NCBI GenBank assembly: GCA_019084485.1
Contig: JAHRFU010000024.1
Coordinates: 1-45,730 of the forward strand
Reading direction: 5' to 3'
Origin: Desulforudis sp.
GTDB lineage: Bacteria; Bacillota; Desulfotomaculia; Desulfotomaculales; Desulforudaceae
Length of the DNA stretch: 45,730 bases
Each line of letters opens with the position of its first letter. Positions within the stretch are counted from its first letter, which is position 1. Of this stretch, positions 24,284 through 33,205 are shown one piece after another. The translations under genes were made by a program, and so were the position numbers. Under the pieces are notes generated by a model. That model was not told the DNA's origin and did no database searches. It saw only the letters and a program-made list of their open reading frames with translations.

Positions 24284-25138
24284 ATGGCCGTCAGAGTAGT
24301 CACAGACAGCACGTCCTATGTGCCGTACGATTTGCGAGAGGAACTGGACATCCAAGTGGTCTCCTTAAGCGTGAACTTTGAGACCGAGACCTTTCTGGAA
24401 GAGGACATAGACAACGCCACCTTTTATCAGAAAATGGCCGCCAGTAAGCGTGTACCTACTTCCTCGCAGCCCAGCCCGCTAGACTTTCACCGGGTGTTTG
24501 AGAATTGTGTACGAGCAGGCGATCAGGTGGTAGGAGTCTTCATCTCATCGGATATGAGCGGTACCTGCCAAAGCGCCCTGTCAGCCTTGAAAACGGTTAA
24601 AGAAGAGTATCCGAAGGCGGAGATTGAGGTTGTTGATTCCCGCTCAAACTGTATGGAGTTGGGCTTTGCGGTGCTGGCCGCGGCTCGGGCCGCGAAGGCT
24701 GGTCTGGCCCTGGATGAAGTCGTGCGTCAGGCCCGTCATGTAATCGAACGCAGCCGCTTTCTGTTTGTGCCTGAGACTTTGGAGTACCTGAAAAAGGGCG
24801 GTCGAATCGGAGGCGCCGCAGCACTCATGGGTGCTATATTGCAGATCAGGCCGATTCTTACCGTGAGCGATGGCAAAACCGAAGTGTTTAATAAGGTGCG
24901 CACCAAAAACCGTGCTATTCAGACCATTGTGGAGGCTTTTCTCGCTGATGTTCAGAAAAGGGGTCTGGGAGAAGTGGCTGTTCACCATATCAATTGTGGG
25001 GCTGAAGGGCAAAATGTGGCTGAGCGGATTAAGGAGAAGCTCGGAACAACCGTGCCGGTTTATCCCATCGGCCCCGTAATCGGCCTGCACGTCGGGCCGG
25101 GGACGGTCGGAGTAGTCTATTACACTAAAGACGTGTAG
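24284..25138 (+). CDS. DegV family fatty-acid-binding protein
   Basis: A 284-aa DegV-family protein with VTDSTSYVPYDL at the N-terminus, TSSQPSPLDF, ISSDMSGTCQSA and YLKKGGRIGGAAALMG, all family landmarks. DegV/FakB proteins bind a fatty acid and present it to the kinase FakA for phosphorylation. No fakA gene is adjacent. ATG 24284 is chosen because GGGGG lies 8 nt upstream; TTG 24269 would include the SD. The next gene starts 41 nt downstream. Confidence 0.9.
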   Translation: MAVRVVTDSTSYVPYDLREELDIQVVSLSVNFETETFLEEDIDNATFYQKMAASKRVPTSSQPSPLDFHRVFENCVRAGDQVVGVFISSDMSGTCQSALSALKTVKEEYPKAEIEVVDSRSNCMELGFAVLAAARAAKAGLALDEVVRQARHVIERSRFLFVPETLEYLKKGGRIGGAAALMGAILQIRPILTVSDGKTEVFNKVRTKNRAIQTIVEAFLADVQKRGLGEVAVHHINCGAEGQNVAERIKEKLGTTVPVYPIGPVIGLHVGPGTVGVVYYTKDV

Positions 25139-25179
25139 CAGTTCTTTGCCTACAAACAGCAATGGGAGATGAATAATTT

Positions 25180-26259
25180 TTGCAGATCGGATTGGTCGGA
25201 CTGCCCCTGGCGGGTAAGACCACGTTTTTTAACCTTCTAACCGGTGCCAACTGCGAAACTGGGTTCACCGGGGCAGGGGAGGTACACCTCGGAAGCGCCA
25301 TAGTGCCCGACGCACGCATTGATTTTCTCTCGGGCCTGTACAAGCCTCGGAAGACGATTTATGCGCAGATCCAGTTCAAGGACATTCCCGGCGTGCGCTC
25401 GGACGAGGGTGCCTCGAATCTGGCCGTTAAGCTGCTGGACGAAGTCCGGGGTGCCGATGCCCTGGTTCAGGTCGTAAGGGCCTTCAATTCGGACGAAGTC
25501 TCGTCTGTTGCCGGTGAACCGAACCCGTTTCGGGAGTTGAGTGATTTTGCCGCCGAACTGTTGCTGGCGGACATGGGTGCGATCGAGAACCGGATCAACC
25601 GGATGAAGAACACCCGTAAACTGCCCAAGGAGGCTCCGGCCCAGCTGGCCGTGCTGGAACGTCTCCTAGCCGCCCTGGAAAACGAGCAGCCCGTCAGCAG
25701 TGTGGAACTGACCGAGGCCGAGCAGGAGATAATGGTTGGCCAGAGTTTCCTTACCGAGAAGCCCCTGATTCTGGCCGTGAATATCGATGAGGCCCAGTTG
25801 GCTGCCGGAGACTATCCGGATCGGGATCGGGTGCGTGCTTTCGCCTCCGAGCGGGGCATCCCGGTGATCGAGATCTGTGCCCAGACCGAGATGGAGATCA
25901 GTCAGCTCCCACCGGAGGACCGGGCGGATTTCATGGCCGATCTTGGCCTTACCGAGTCCGGTGTTGGCCGTCTGGCACAGGCCGCCTATGAACGCTTAGG
26001 TCTGATCTCCTTCTTTACAGTAGGAGATGACGAAGTGCGGGCCTGGACTATTCGCCGGGGTACGATTGCCAAGAAGGCGGCCGGCAAGGTGCACTCCGAC
26101 ATCGAGCGCGGTTTCATCCGGGCCGAGGTTTTCCGCTACGACGACATCTTTGAACTGGGAAGCCAGGTGAAGATTAAGGAGAAAGGCCTGTTCCGGCTTG
26201 AGGGCAAGGAGTATGTCGTGAAGGATGGAGACATTATCAACTTCCGTTTCAATGTATAG
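25180..26259 (+). CDS. YchF/Obg-like P-loop NTPase
   Basis: A 359-aa protein with Walker A GLPLAGKT (7-14), a G3 motif DIPG (68-71), AVNIDE in place of the NKxD specificity motif, and a C-terminal TGS-like domain ending FRLEGKEYVVKDGDIINFRFNV (key end residues FRFNV). The N-IDE motif is like the ATP-preferring YchF group. Length fits (about 360). YchF proteins bind ribosomes and act in translation or stress. TTG start at 25180. It is convergent with thrC. This could be a divergent YchF paralogue rather than the standard one. Confidence 0.82.
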   Translation: MQIGLVGLPLAGKTTFFNLLTGANCETGFTGAGEVHLGSAIVPDARIDFLSGLYKPRKTIYAQIQFKDIPGVRSDEGASNLAVKLLDEVRGADALVQVVRAFNSDEVSSVAGEPNPFRELSDFAAELLLADMGAIENRINRMKNTRKLPKEAPAQLAVLERLLAALENEQPVSSVELTEAEQEIMVGQSFLTEKPLILAVNIDEAQLAAGDYPDRDRVRAFASERGIPVIEICAQTEMEISQLPPEDRADFMADLGLTESGVGRLAQAAYERLGLISFFTVGDDEVRAWTIRRGTIAKKAAGKVHSDIERGFIRAEVFRYDDIFELGSQVKIKEKGLFRLEGKEYVVKDGDIINFRFNV

Positions 26260-26283
26260 GTCAAGCGGGATTGTTCACAGTTA

Positions 26284-27774
26284 TTATTTCCGGAGTGTCT
26301 GTAGCACTGCGTCCTGCATCCCTTCCCGGTCAACAACTCGATCGTGACGGATCGGCTTCTTATCCAAATCCCGCAGTCCGGGGGGGATTATCCACCCGGT
26401 AAGCCCCGAGAGGATCTCCAGAAGCTCAAACTCACTTCGGCCAGCGACGGTCTCTTTGTCCAGCAGAGCCTTAGAGACGCTCTCGTTGAACTTAAACGGG
26501 CTGGCTGTGGAGACAACCACGGTCTTTGTGGCATCACCGGTGGCAGACCGGTACTTGTCATAAACCGCCCTGCCTACCGCAGTGTGGGTGTCCATCGGGT
26601 ATCCGGATTCACGGTAGGTGGTGCGTATGGTGTTGATTGTTTCCGTGTCGTCGGCAAAGTCCGACCAGAAGAGGTCGGTAACCGCCCGTACGGTCTCAGT
26701 ATCCACGGCATAACGTCCGGTTTTGCGTAGCTGTTCCATCCATATGGCGGCCCGGTTGTCGTGACCGGTCAACTCGAAAAGCAGACGCTCTAAGTTACTG
26801 GAGATCAGGATATCCATTGAAGGCGACAGGGTACGCACAAACGCCCGGTTCCGGTCATAGACCCCGGTGCGGATGAAGTCCGTCAATACGTTATTTCGGT
26901 TGGCGGCGCAAATCAGCCGACCGATCGGCAGGCCCATCCGTCTGGCGTAGAATCCGGCCAGGATGTTGCCGAAGTTGCCCGTGGGAACCACGAAGTTGAT
27001 CGCCTCCCGGGGACCGATCTCACCGTCCCGCCGGAGATCCAGATAAGCGGAAAAGTAGTAGGCGATCTGTGGAACCAGGCGACCCCAGTTAATCGAATTG
27101 GCGGATGAAAACTTGAAACCCCGATTGGCCAGATCTGCTTTTACGGTGTCGTCGGTGAATATTGCCTTTACGCCGGACTGGGCATCGTCGAAGTTGCCCC
27201 GCACAGCAATAACGGATACGTTATTACCCTCCTGAGTGACCATCTGCCTTTTCTGGATCTCGCTCACACCCTGCTCCGGGTAGAAGACAATGATCCGGGT
27301 TCCAAGCACATCCCGAAAACCCTCCAGGGCCGCCTTTCCCGTGTCGCCCGAGGTCGCCACCAAAATCACGATTTCCGCATCTTCCTCGGTCTTCTCGGTT
27401 GATTTCTTGAGCAGATGAGGCAGGATCTGCAGGGCCATGTCCTTAAAGGCACAGGTCGGACCGTGCCAAAGCTCCAGCAGATGCAGGCCGGGGGCAAGTT
27501 TGTGCAAGGGGGCAATCGCCGGGGTGTCAAACCTGGTTGCGTTGTAAGCGGAGTGTACACATTCCCGGACTTCATCATCGGAAAAGCCGGTCAGGAAGGG
27601 CTGTAGGACGGCTTGCGCCCGCTCCTGGTAGGTCGAATTCACCAGACGTTCGGGGTTCTCGATGGTAACGGAATCCGCCGGAACAAACAGACCGCCGTCG
27701 GGGGCAATCCCCAGCTTTATGGCCTGAGACGCGCTGACCGGTTCGAACCGGCCCCTCGTACTGCGATAGAGCAT
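26284..27774 (-). CDS. thrC: Threonine synthase
   Basis: A 496-aa pyridoxal-phosphate enzyme. HGPTCAFKDMALQ contains the lysine that binds PLP (K111), and TSGDTGKAAL and PTGNFGNILAGFYA are the phosphate-binding and active-site loops. It converts O-phosphohomoserine to threonine and phosphate. ATG 27774 is used because GGAGG lies 8 nt upstream and the sequence then begins with the family's MLYRSTRG; a longer frame to 27906 adds 44 residues that do not fit. The length and the family start suggest the long form (class 1). No hom or thrB gene is adjacent. Confidence 0.93.
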   Translation of the reverse strand: MLYRSTRGRFEPVSASQAIKLGIAPDGGLFVPADSVTIENPERLVNSTYQERAQAVLQPFLTGFSDDEVRECVHSAYNATRFDTPAIAPLHKLAPGLHLLELWHGPTCAFKDMALQILPHLLKKSTEKTEEDAEIVILVATSGDTGKAALEGFRDVLGTRIIVFYPEQGVSEIQKRQMVTQEGNNVSVIAVRGNFDDAQSGVKAIFTDDTVKADLANRGFKFSSANSINWGRLVPQIAYYFSAYLDLRRDGEIGPREAINFVVPTGNFGNILAGFYARRMGLPIGRLICAANRNNVLTDFIRTGVYDRNRAFVRTLSPSMDILISSNLERLLFELTGHDNRAAIWMEQLRKTGRYAVDTETVRAVTDLFWSDFADDTETINTIRTTYRESGYPMDTHTAVGRAVYDKYRSATGDATKTVVVSTASPFKFNESVSKALLDKETVAGRSEFELLEILSGLTGWIIPPGLRDLDKKPIRHDRVVDREGMQDAVLQTLRK

Positions 27775-27886
27775 TACAGAAGCCTCCGTAGAAGAAGAAT
27801 GTCTAACCCTCATTAAACACCATCCGGTGGGCTTAGTAAAGCGATTCTGCCGGTAATTGCTGGGGGAGTACGACTCACCTTCTACC

Positions 27887-28201
27887 TCACACTTCACACT
27901 TATCATGTCGCAGTGATTGAACCAGCTGTCCGAGGCTCGCCGAGGCCTGGCGAAGGTCTGTCGAAAGGTCGGTCTCCAGCCGTTTCAACTGACTGATGGC
28001 ACGCAAGCGTTCGTCCTGCCGGTCGGCGAGGTGGAACAGTAGCCGGGGACTTACACCCTCCGGTAGCTCTTCAAGATAGGGTTGAACATCGATCTCGTCT
28101 GCTTCGATCTCACGGACAATCGCCTTCACGCCGGCCAGTTGGTAAATGATGCGGTGGATAACGGAAAACTCCTGGGTCAGACGGTACTGAAGCATGTCCA
28201 C
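27887..28201 (-). CDS. Hypothetical protein, 104 aa, helical
   Basis: A 104-aa soluble protein I do not recognise. It is rich in alpha-helix formers (QYRLTQEFSVIHRIIYQL and a leucine-rich C-terminal half). GTG start at 28201 follows AGGTG weakly. It ends just upstream of the thrC start region. Its length and composition resemble a small spore-coat or regulatory helical bundle, which is a guess. Confidence 0.5.
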   Translation of the reverse strand: MDMLQYRLTQEFSVIHRIIYQLAGVKAIVREIEADEIDVQPYLEELPEGVSPRLLFHLADRQDERLRAISQLKRLETDLSTDLRQASASLGQLVQSLRHDKCEV

Positions 28202-28325
28202 GAGCTAAGAACACCTGCCTTATTAGGCTGATCCTTTCTATAATTATCGAAATTCGACGCCCTTTCTGTAGTGTCCTTTTGCTTCCAATGTTTTCTGCAC
28301 GGTCCAGTGACATGCTATAATGTGA

Positions 28326-28348
28326 AGGGATACGGGGACTGTCCCCCT
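28326..28348 (+). repeat. Palindromic copy of the dispersed repeat
   Basis: GGGGACTGTCCCC is a near-perfect palindrome, like the copy at 43893-43905. It lies between the 104-aa gene and the COG2426-like gene. It may be a variant family related to GGGGACAGGC. Confidence 0.55.
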
Positions 28349-28418
28349 TCCCTTTAACGGGCGAAGCATCCTCTTCAGTAGAAATTAAGGAAAGAACACA
28401 GGGAAAGGAGCTGGCCTA

Positions 28419-28910
28419 GTGCTCGAGCGGCTGACCGGGATACTGCCCGAAGAATTGCTGGTGATGCTGATTGCGACAACGCCGATCTTTGAACTGCGCG
28501 GGGCCATTCCTTTTGCCCGAGGCTTTCTCGGAATGTCTCCGGAGTCGGCCTTCTTCTGGGCTGTTCTTGGTAACATATTGCCGGCTGTGCTGCTTCTGAA
28601 ATACCTCGGTCCGCTTTCCGATTTTCTCTCCCGGTACTGTGTTTATTGTCGAAGCTTCTTCAATTGGCTGTTCGGTCGAACCCGGCGTAAGAGTAAGCCC
28701 ATCCAGCGCTACGGATACCTGGGCCTTTTTTTGATCGTGGCTATCCCTCTGCCGTTTACCGGGGCGTGGACCGGTTCAATTGCCGCCTGGCTCTTGGGTC
28801 TTCCCGTTGCCAAGTCGATGGCTGCGGTAATTACCGGTATTCTAGTCGCCGGGGTGGTCGTGACCATGGCTGTTAACGGGACACTTTCGGTAATCCGTTC
28901 CTTCATTTAA
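28419..28910 (+). CDS. Small multidrug export family membrane protein (COG2426)
   Basis: A 163-aa membrane protein with about four hydrophobic segments. TPIFELRGAIPFARGF near the N-terminus and AIPLPFTGAWTGSIAAWLLG in the C-terminal half are the signatures of the Sm_multidrug_ex family. The role is named from its family; transport has not been shown for most members. GTG start at 28419 follows AAAGGAG. Its last 8 nt overlap the GH18 gene on the other strand. Confidence 0.85.
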   Translation: MLERLTGILPEELLVMLIATTPIFELRGAIPFARGFLGMSPESAFFWAVLGNILPAVLLLKYLGPLSDFLSRYCVYCRSFFNWLFGRTRRKSKPIQRYGYLGLFLIVAIPLPFTGAWTGSIAAWLLGLPVAKSMAAVITGILVAGVVVTMAVNGTLSVIRSFI

Positions 28911-29727
28911 TTTGGAGAAGGCGTCGCAGAACGGCTTGGAAATCTTCGTTAAGGAATGAAATCTTCCAGAGGGCAATCCCTCCGATCCGGTGTTTTTGAG
29001 CGATCCCGACCTTTTCCGCCAATGTTTCCGGGATCTCGTACGGTTTGAGGGTCAGGATCCCGAGGATCAGCTTCTCCTGCGGGACGCCCGAGGCCAGAGC
29101 CAGAGTCACAGATTGTTCCACCGGTTCATAAGGTTCCGGGGTGGGTCCGTAATGATAAGCCATTACCACCAGCCCGTCGGAAAGGCGGGCGATTTCCCGG
29201 TAATCGTAGCCGAGAAACCAGCCGTTTAAGGGGTGGACACAGACATATAGCCTCTTGTTCAGTCGTTGGAGCCGATCCCGCAGTTTGTTTAGGAACCGGT
29301 TGAAATTGTAGCGTACCAAGGTCCGCGAGTCGGCCTGGTGTACGCTCTTGGAACCGAGTCCCTCGAGGTCGATGTTCACCCCGTCAAACAGGGCAACCTC
29401 CCGCTCGATTCCAGCGATGATTCGATCTGTGATGCTGTCGTCAGCCAAGATTTTCTCCAGCTTGGGTCCATCGAGATAAGCCACGGTCATATCAACCGCA
29501 ATGCCGCGCCCACGGCACGCGTCAACCATCTTTTCCCAACCCTTTGGACGGTTGGCATAAGCATTCTGGGTGGTCATATTCCCAGCTTCATCAAAGGAAA
29601 ACCAGACGACCGGCACCCGTGACAGCAGCGGGGCGACACCGGCCTGGTCCGTTGTCTGTGGGAAAGAAGCGCCGAAAAGCCGCTCCCAGTTCCCCTGCCA
29701 AGCGTAGAAACCAAGACACTCCTGCAT
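28903..29727 (-). CDS. Glycoside hydrolase family 18-like protein
   Basis: A 274-aa protein with a TIM-barrel GH18 motif FDGVNIDLEGL, in which D, D and E are the catalytic set. VMAYHYGP is the second GH18 landmark, and GIALWKISF ends the barrel. No signal peptide or LysM domain is seen, unlike the Bacillus cortex-fragment enzymes YaaH and YdhD, so it may act inside the spore or cell. ATG 29727 follows GGAGGG by 6 nt; ATG 29748 has a poorer site. Peptidoglycan or chitin-like oligomers are possible substrates. Confidence 0.82.
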   Translation of the reverse strand: MQECLGFYAWQGNWERLFGASFPQTTDQAGVAPLLSRVPVVWFSFDEAGNMTTQNAYANRPKGWEKMVDACRGRGIAVDMTVAYLDGPKLEKILADDSITDRIIAGIEREVALFDGVNIDLEGLGSKSVHQADSRTLVRYNFNRFLNKLRDRLQRLNKRLYVCVHPLNGWFLGYDYREIARLSDGLVVMAYHYGPTPEPYEPVEQSVTLALASGVPQEKLILGILTLKPYEIPETLAEKVGIAQKHRIGGIALWKISFLNEDFQAVLRRLLQIK

Positions 29728-29774
29728 AAGCATCCCTCCGTGCCCCATCCTATGCAGCAGACTTCATACGGGCA

Positions 29775-29813
29775 AACAAAAAGATGGGGAACGTACTAGG
29801 CACGTTCCCCATC
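29775..29813 (-). terminator. Intrinsic terminator after the NMO-like gene
   Basis: GATGGGGAACGT (29813-29802 on minus) pairs perfectly with ACGTTCCCCATC (29794-29783), with a 7-nt loop, followed on the minus strand by TTTTTGTTT. Confidence 0.9.
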
Positions 29814-29844
29814 CGAATATCGGTATTGCCGTTCCAGGAAGCAG

Positions 29845-30792
29845 TTAGGCTTCGCCAAACTCCCTGATCAGATTTTCAAAGATGACCCCTACTGGGAGTA
29901 TCTCTTTAATTTTGAACACATTCTGGCCCGAGAATACCACACCTTCGTCCGTGTTGCCGAGACGACTGTTGTCCAGAGCCTGAATGATGCAGTACTCCTT
30001 GGAGCACACCTTAAGACACTTACGGCACTCCACCGGCTTCGGCGCTTCACCCCCGGCGATCCGCTCGGAAAACGGGTTGCGGATCGCCCGGCCCGGCATT
30101 CCCACCGGGCTTTTGATGATTACCACATCCTCTTCCCGGGCGTCGAGGTAATGCTGTTTGAATCTATCGGAAACAGTGCATTCCTCGCTGAGCACGAACC
30201 GGGTGGCCAGCTGCACGCCGTCAGCACCCAGTCTCATCATCTCGGCGATGTCCCGCCCGTCCACCATACCCCCGGCAGCAATGACCGGGATGCTTACCGC
30301 TGCCTTGATTTCAGGAATGATGTCTTTGGTGGAGCGGTCTGTCCCCAAATGCCCCCCAGCCTCAAAGCCCTCTCCGACGATGGCGGAGGCTCCCTGTTTT
30401 TCAGCCATCTTCGCCAGGCGGGCGGATGAAACGATAGAGACAATGGGGATGCCAAATTTCTTACCCCAGGCAAAGATGTCCCGGGAAAAACCGGCGCCAG
30501 TGAAAATGACGTCGATTTTTTCCTGCATGGAAATAGCCACCATTTCCGCGAAATCGCGCACCGCAAACATTATGTTAACGCCGATAATCCCGTCTTTGGA
30601 GAGCCTCTTGGCCTTGCGAATTTCCTCACGGAGTTCGTCGTGGGGCAGGCCGGTCGCACCAATGATGCCGATCCCGCCCGCGTTCGCCACTGCGGCCGCC
30701 AGAGGAGCGGTGGAAACGCGCAGCGCCATCCCACCTTGAATAATCGGGTACTTCGGTTTCAGGTGTCCGATACGCAGTTCTGGAAATTGCAA
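29845..30792 (-). CDS. Nitronate monooxygenase-like FMN oxidoreductase
   Basis: A 315-aa TIM-barrel flavoprotein with PIIQGGMALRVS at the start, an FMN phosphate site (EAGGHLG...AAGGMVDG) and VQLATRFV. This matches the 2-nitropropane dioxygenase / FabK group. A C-terminal Cys cluster, ECRKCLKVCSKEYC, may bind an Fe-S cluster and is not typical of simple NMO. It may act as an enoyl reductase-like or electron-transfer enzyme. TTG start at 30792. A strong terminator follows. Confidence 0.82.
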   Translation of the reverse strand: MQFPELRIGHLKPKYPIIQGGMALRVSTAPLAAAVANAGGIGIIGATGLPHDELREEIRKAKRLSKDGIIGVNIMFAVRDFAEMVAISMQEKIDVIFTGAGFSRDIFAWGKKFGIPIVSIVSSARLAKMAEKQGASAIVGEGFEAGGHLGTDRSTKDIIPEIKAAVSIPVIAAGGMVDGRDIAEMMRLGADGVQLATRFVLSEECTVSDRFKQHYLDAREEDVVIIKSPVGMPGRAIRNPFSERIAGGEAPKPVECRKCLKVCSKEYCIIQALDNSRLGNTDEGVVFSGQNVFKIKEILPVGVIFENLIREFGEA

Positions 30793-31108
30793 TCCTCAAT
30801 TACCCCTTCCCGGAAAAAGATCATCTATCCTATTAAAGCAGATTGGAAACTGTTTTACAAATATCTTTTTCCATAATGCGCAGAAATCAACAGTTTAAAG
30901 ATAGATATGGTCTTATGGAAAATTACTTGAGAGGCAGAATCCGATAATGTCCCAGCCTTTCTCTGTGATATTTCGACAAGTTCCGCAGAAACAGAAAAAA
31001 CCCTCTTTAGGGAGTAAAATGTAGAAATATTCCTTTTGGTGGAAATTTGCTGCCGTTTGGCAGGAATAGAGGCCCGGAATCTCGAATTAGCAACAGCGGA
31101 GGCGGATT
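30793..31108. other. Gene-free stretch between divergent genes
   Basis: About 316 bases with no convincing gene. It is the shared upstream region of the NMO-like gene and the small membrane protein. A small CCCTCTTTAGGG hairpin lies near 31003. I see no clear promoter pair. Confidence 0.5.
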
Positions 31109-31420
31109 GTGCAGGTGAGTATAGAACACGTGGGACTGACCAGAATGGAGCGGCGCATGCTCCGCCAGAACCGGCACATGCGCAAGATGCTGGCGATCCT
31201 GTATCTGTCTATCGCGATCGTTCTGATCAGCGGTCTCCTGTGGTTTGTCTATCCGCAGGTGCAGGACATCCGGAGCAGCGCTCAGGCCTGGCGTCAGGCT
31301 GTCCCGGAATACCAAGCTGCGTTCGCTCCTTACTCTGAAGTCCGCAAACAGGCTATCTCCCCCGTCACTTTACGTCCTCCAGACTGGCGAAACGGTATCC
31401 CTGTGCCTTCAAATCCTTGA
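31109..31420 (+). CDS. Small single-pass membrane protein
   Basis: A 103-aa protein with a basic N-terminus (RRMLRQNRHMRK), one membrane segment (LAILYLSIAIVLISGLLW) and a short extracytoplasmic tail. It is not recognised. GTG start at 31109 follows GGAGG by 6 nt. Its last 56 nt overlap the deacetylase gene on the other strand, so the C-terminal 18 residues are constrained by that gene. The SD and membrane segment make it plausible. Confidence 0.55.
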   Translation: MQVSIEHVGLTRMERRMLRQNRHMRKMLAILYLSIAIVLISGLLWFVYPQVQDIRSSAQAWRQAVPEYQAAFAPYSEVRKQAISPVTLRPPDWRNGIPVPSNP

Positions 31421-32303
31421 TGATCCGGGCGAGAGCCTCGGCGTTGGATGAAGAGACATTGTGCAGGAGAATCACCGCTCCTTCGTGCACGTAATCCATA
31501 ACGTGTCGGTAGGTGGCCTCTGCTCCAGGCTGGTTATCCACATCCCAGTCCCGATAGGCCATACTCCAGAAAACCGTGGTATAGCCTTGCTGTGAGGCTA
31601 GCTCCAACACCCTTCCGTTGAACTGGCCGTACGGCGGCCGGAAGTGCTTCATTTCCTTCCCCGTCAGGTTCTTTACTAACTGGTGCACCGTGTCGATTTC
31701 GGAGCGCACTCGGTTGTTGTCTAATGTCGGCATGCTCGGGTGGTTCATGGAGTGGTTTCCGATAGTGTGTCCCTCCCGCGCCATCCGCAGCACCAGTTCC
31801 TGATTCAGTTGCACATAGCCTCCAGTGACAAAGAAGGCCGCCTGGACTCCGTTATCCCGGAGGGTGTCCAGGATTCTAGCGGTGTACCCGTTTTCATAAC
31901 CCGCATCAAAGGTAAGGTAGATCTCCTTCTGAGTAGCAGGACCCAGATAAAACCCGCGGCCATCCAGCATCGAGACGTAGCGGGTGTCGGTGGCAGGGGG
32001 ACGGTGCTCCTTACTGCGCACGAAATACCAGTCATAAATGGTTTGGTCCGGTGCGGGCTCCTGAACAGGGGCGGATGGGACCGTGACTACAGGTTCACTG
32101 TCTGAGCGCAGGCGGTTCAGCAGGTCATCCCGCTGTTGTTCCAGGGCGGTGATGGCGGCTTCCATCTGTTCAATCTGCACGACAAGTTCAACGTCGGGAA
32201 GCGGATTTGTTCCTGCAAATCCGTGATCCCGGAGCAGGAAGGCTCCCAGAACCAAATTGGTTACTACAGATACACACAGCAAAGCAATTACTAACCGCCG
32301 CAC
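31365..32303 (-). CDS. Polysaccharide deacetylase, PdaA-like
   Basis: A 312-aa protein with an N-terminal membrane segment (LVIALLCVSVVTNLVLGAF), a coiled region and a NodB-type deacetylase domain. TFDAGYENGYT holds the catalytic D and NHSMNHP the metal histidines; FRPPYGQ and LLHNVSSS follow. The DAGYENGYT version is typical of PdaA, which makes the muramic delta-lactam of spore cortex. GTG 32303 is chosen because AAGGAGG lies upstream; starting at 32348 would include the SD. It probably acts outside the membrane in sporulation. Confidence 0.87.
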   Translation of the reverse strand: MRRLVIALLCVSVVTNLVLGAFLLRDHGFAGTNPLPDVELVVQIEQMEAAITALEQQRDDLLNRLRSDSEPVVTVPSAPVQEPAPDQTIYDWYFVRSKEHRPPATDTRYVSMLDGRGFYLGPATQKEIYLTFDAGYENGYTARILDTLRDNGVQAAFFVTGGYVQLNQELVLRMAREGHTIGNHSMNHPSMPTLDNNRVRSEIDTVHQLVKNLTGKEMKHFRPPYGQFNGRVLELASQQGYTTVFWSMAYRDWDVDNQPGAEATYRHVMDYVHEGAVILLHNVSSSNAEALARIIKDLKAQGYRFASLEDVK

Positions 32304-32403
32304 GGATTCTTTCGCCTCCTTGGGCAAGTCCTGACAGTGTCTCTCCAAGCGTCAGTATAGCACGTAATTATTGCACCACAATGAAGCACTTGTTACAAAT
32401 CGG

Positions 32404-33189
32404 TTAAGCTCCAGGGGCGGATTCCGGGCGGAAGAAAGCGCACTTTTCCCGGCGGCAGCCGTGTGGGTGACGGTGGCTATCACGACAGGTGACACGGGAC
32501 ACATCTGCAGGAATCTCCACGTGCAGGTATTCGTGGGCCAGAGCAGCAGCTTCCTTAAGTGCCACCCGGAGAAAGTTCTTGCAACAGGACGGACCGGCAT
32601 TGGAGGACATTGCATCCGTCACCCGGGCGGTAATGCGCATGGTGATTGCGGTCTCGCGGTTTCGGGGACAGGACGCCCCCAGCAGGACACTGAAACAGGC
32701 TCCGATCGCCGGGGAGAGGCCGCACACCCCGGTCAGTCCGCAGAACGCGGCGATCGCTTGCCGTCTGGTGCGCAGCATCGCTTCGTTCACTTTTTCATCC
32801 GTAACGGCCAGGCTGCCCTCGTTTCTGACGGCGACCATCAAGGCGGCGGAGGCCACCCAGGCATGTTCACAGCCCAGCATTGGCAGATCAAGGGTGTGCA
32901 CCAGCCTTTCGGCCACGGCAATGACATCTTTTTCCTGAGCGGCGAGAGCCAGAGTACGGATACGGTCGAACAATTCCGCACCGTGGCAGCGATTACAGAT
33001 GAAATGACCCTTCGGACACACCACGTATGCCTGTTCAGAGTTCCCGCACCGGCTGCACTGAATATCCCGGCCTTCAGTCAGGTAGGTGAGGGGAGAGCCG
33101 CAGATCTTGCAGTTTTCCCGGTGGTCTTCAGATGCGGCCCGGCCCGGCCCGCACGCAGTCGGCCCTCAGCCACGACTAAAACTGGTCAT
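32404..33189 (-). CDS. DUF5714 protein, candidate selenoprotein (in-frame UGA at codon 8)
   Basis: The frame opens with ATG 33189, 11 nt after GGAGG (33205-33201), reads MTSFSRG, then UGA (33168-33166), and continues without a break to TAA at 32404. If UGA is selenocysteine the product has 261 aa, with U8 and C13, two zinc-ribbon-like pairs (C27/C30 and C45/C48), then C58, C65 and C68, and the DUF5714 core (FCGLTGVCGLSPAIGACF). The only usable later start, GTG 33024, would remove the conserved ribbon. A hairpin at 33153-33133 (TGCGG with CCGCA, then CC with GG, loop GGGCC) lies 12-33 nt after UGA, in the place of a bacterial SECIS. A nonsense mutation is the alternative. Confidence 0.75.
33133..33168 (-). 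promoter_or_regulatory. Possible bacterial SECIS after UGA
   Basis: UGA is at 33168-33166. The stem TGCGG (33153-33149) pairs with CCGCA (33137-33133); after a G-G mismatch CC pairs with GG, closing a five-base loop that starts with GG. The apical loop begins 20 nt after UGA, in the range of bacterial SECIS elements, which need a G in the first loop positions. GC-rich sequence makes chance pairing possible. Confidence 0.5.
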
Positions 33190-33205
33190 AGTCCTAACTA
33201 CCTCC

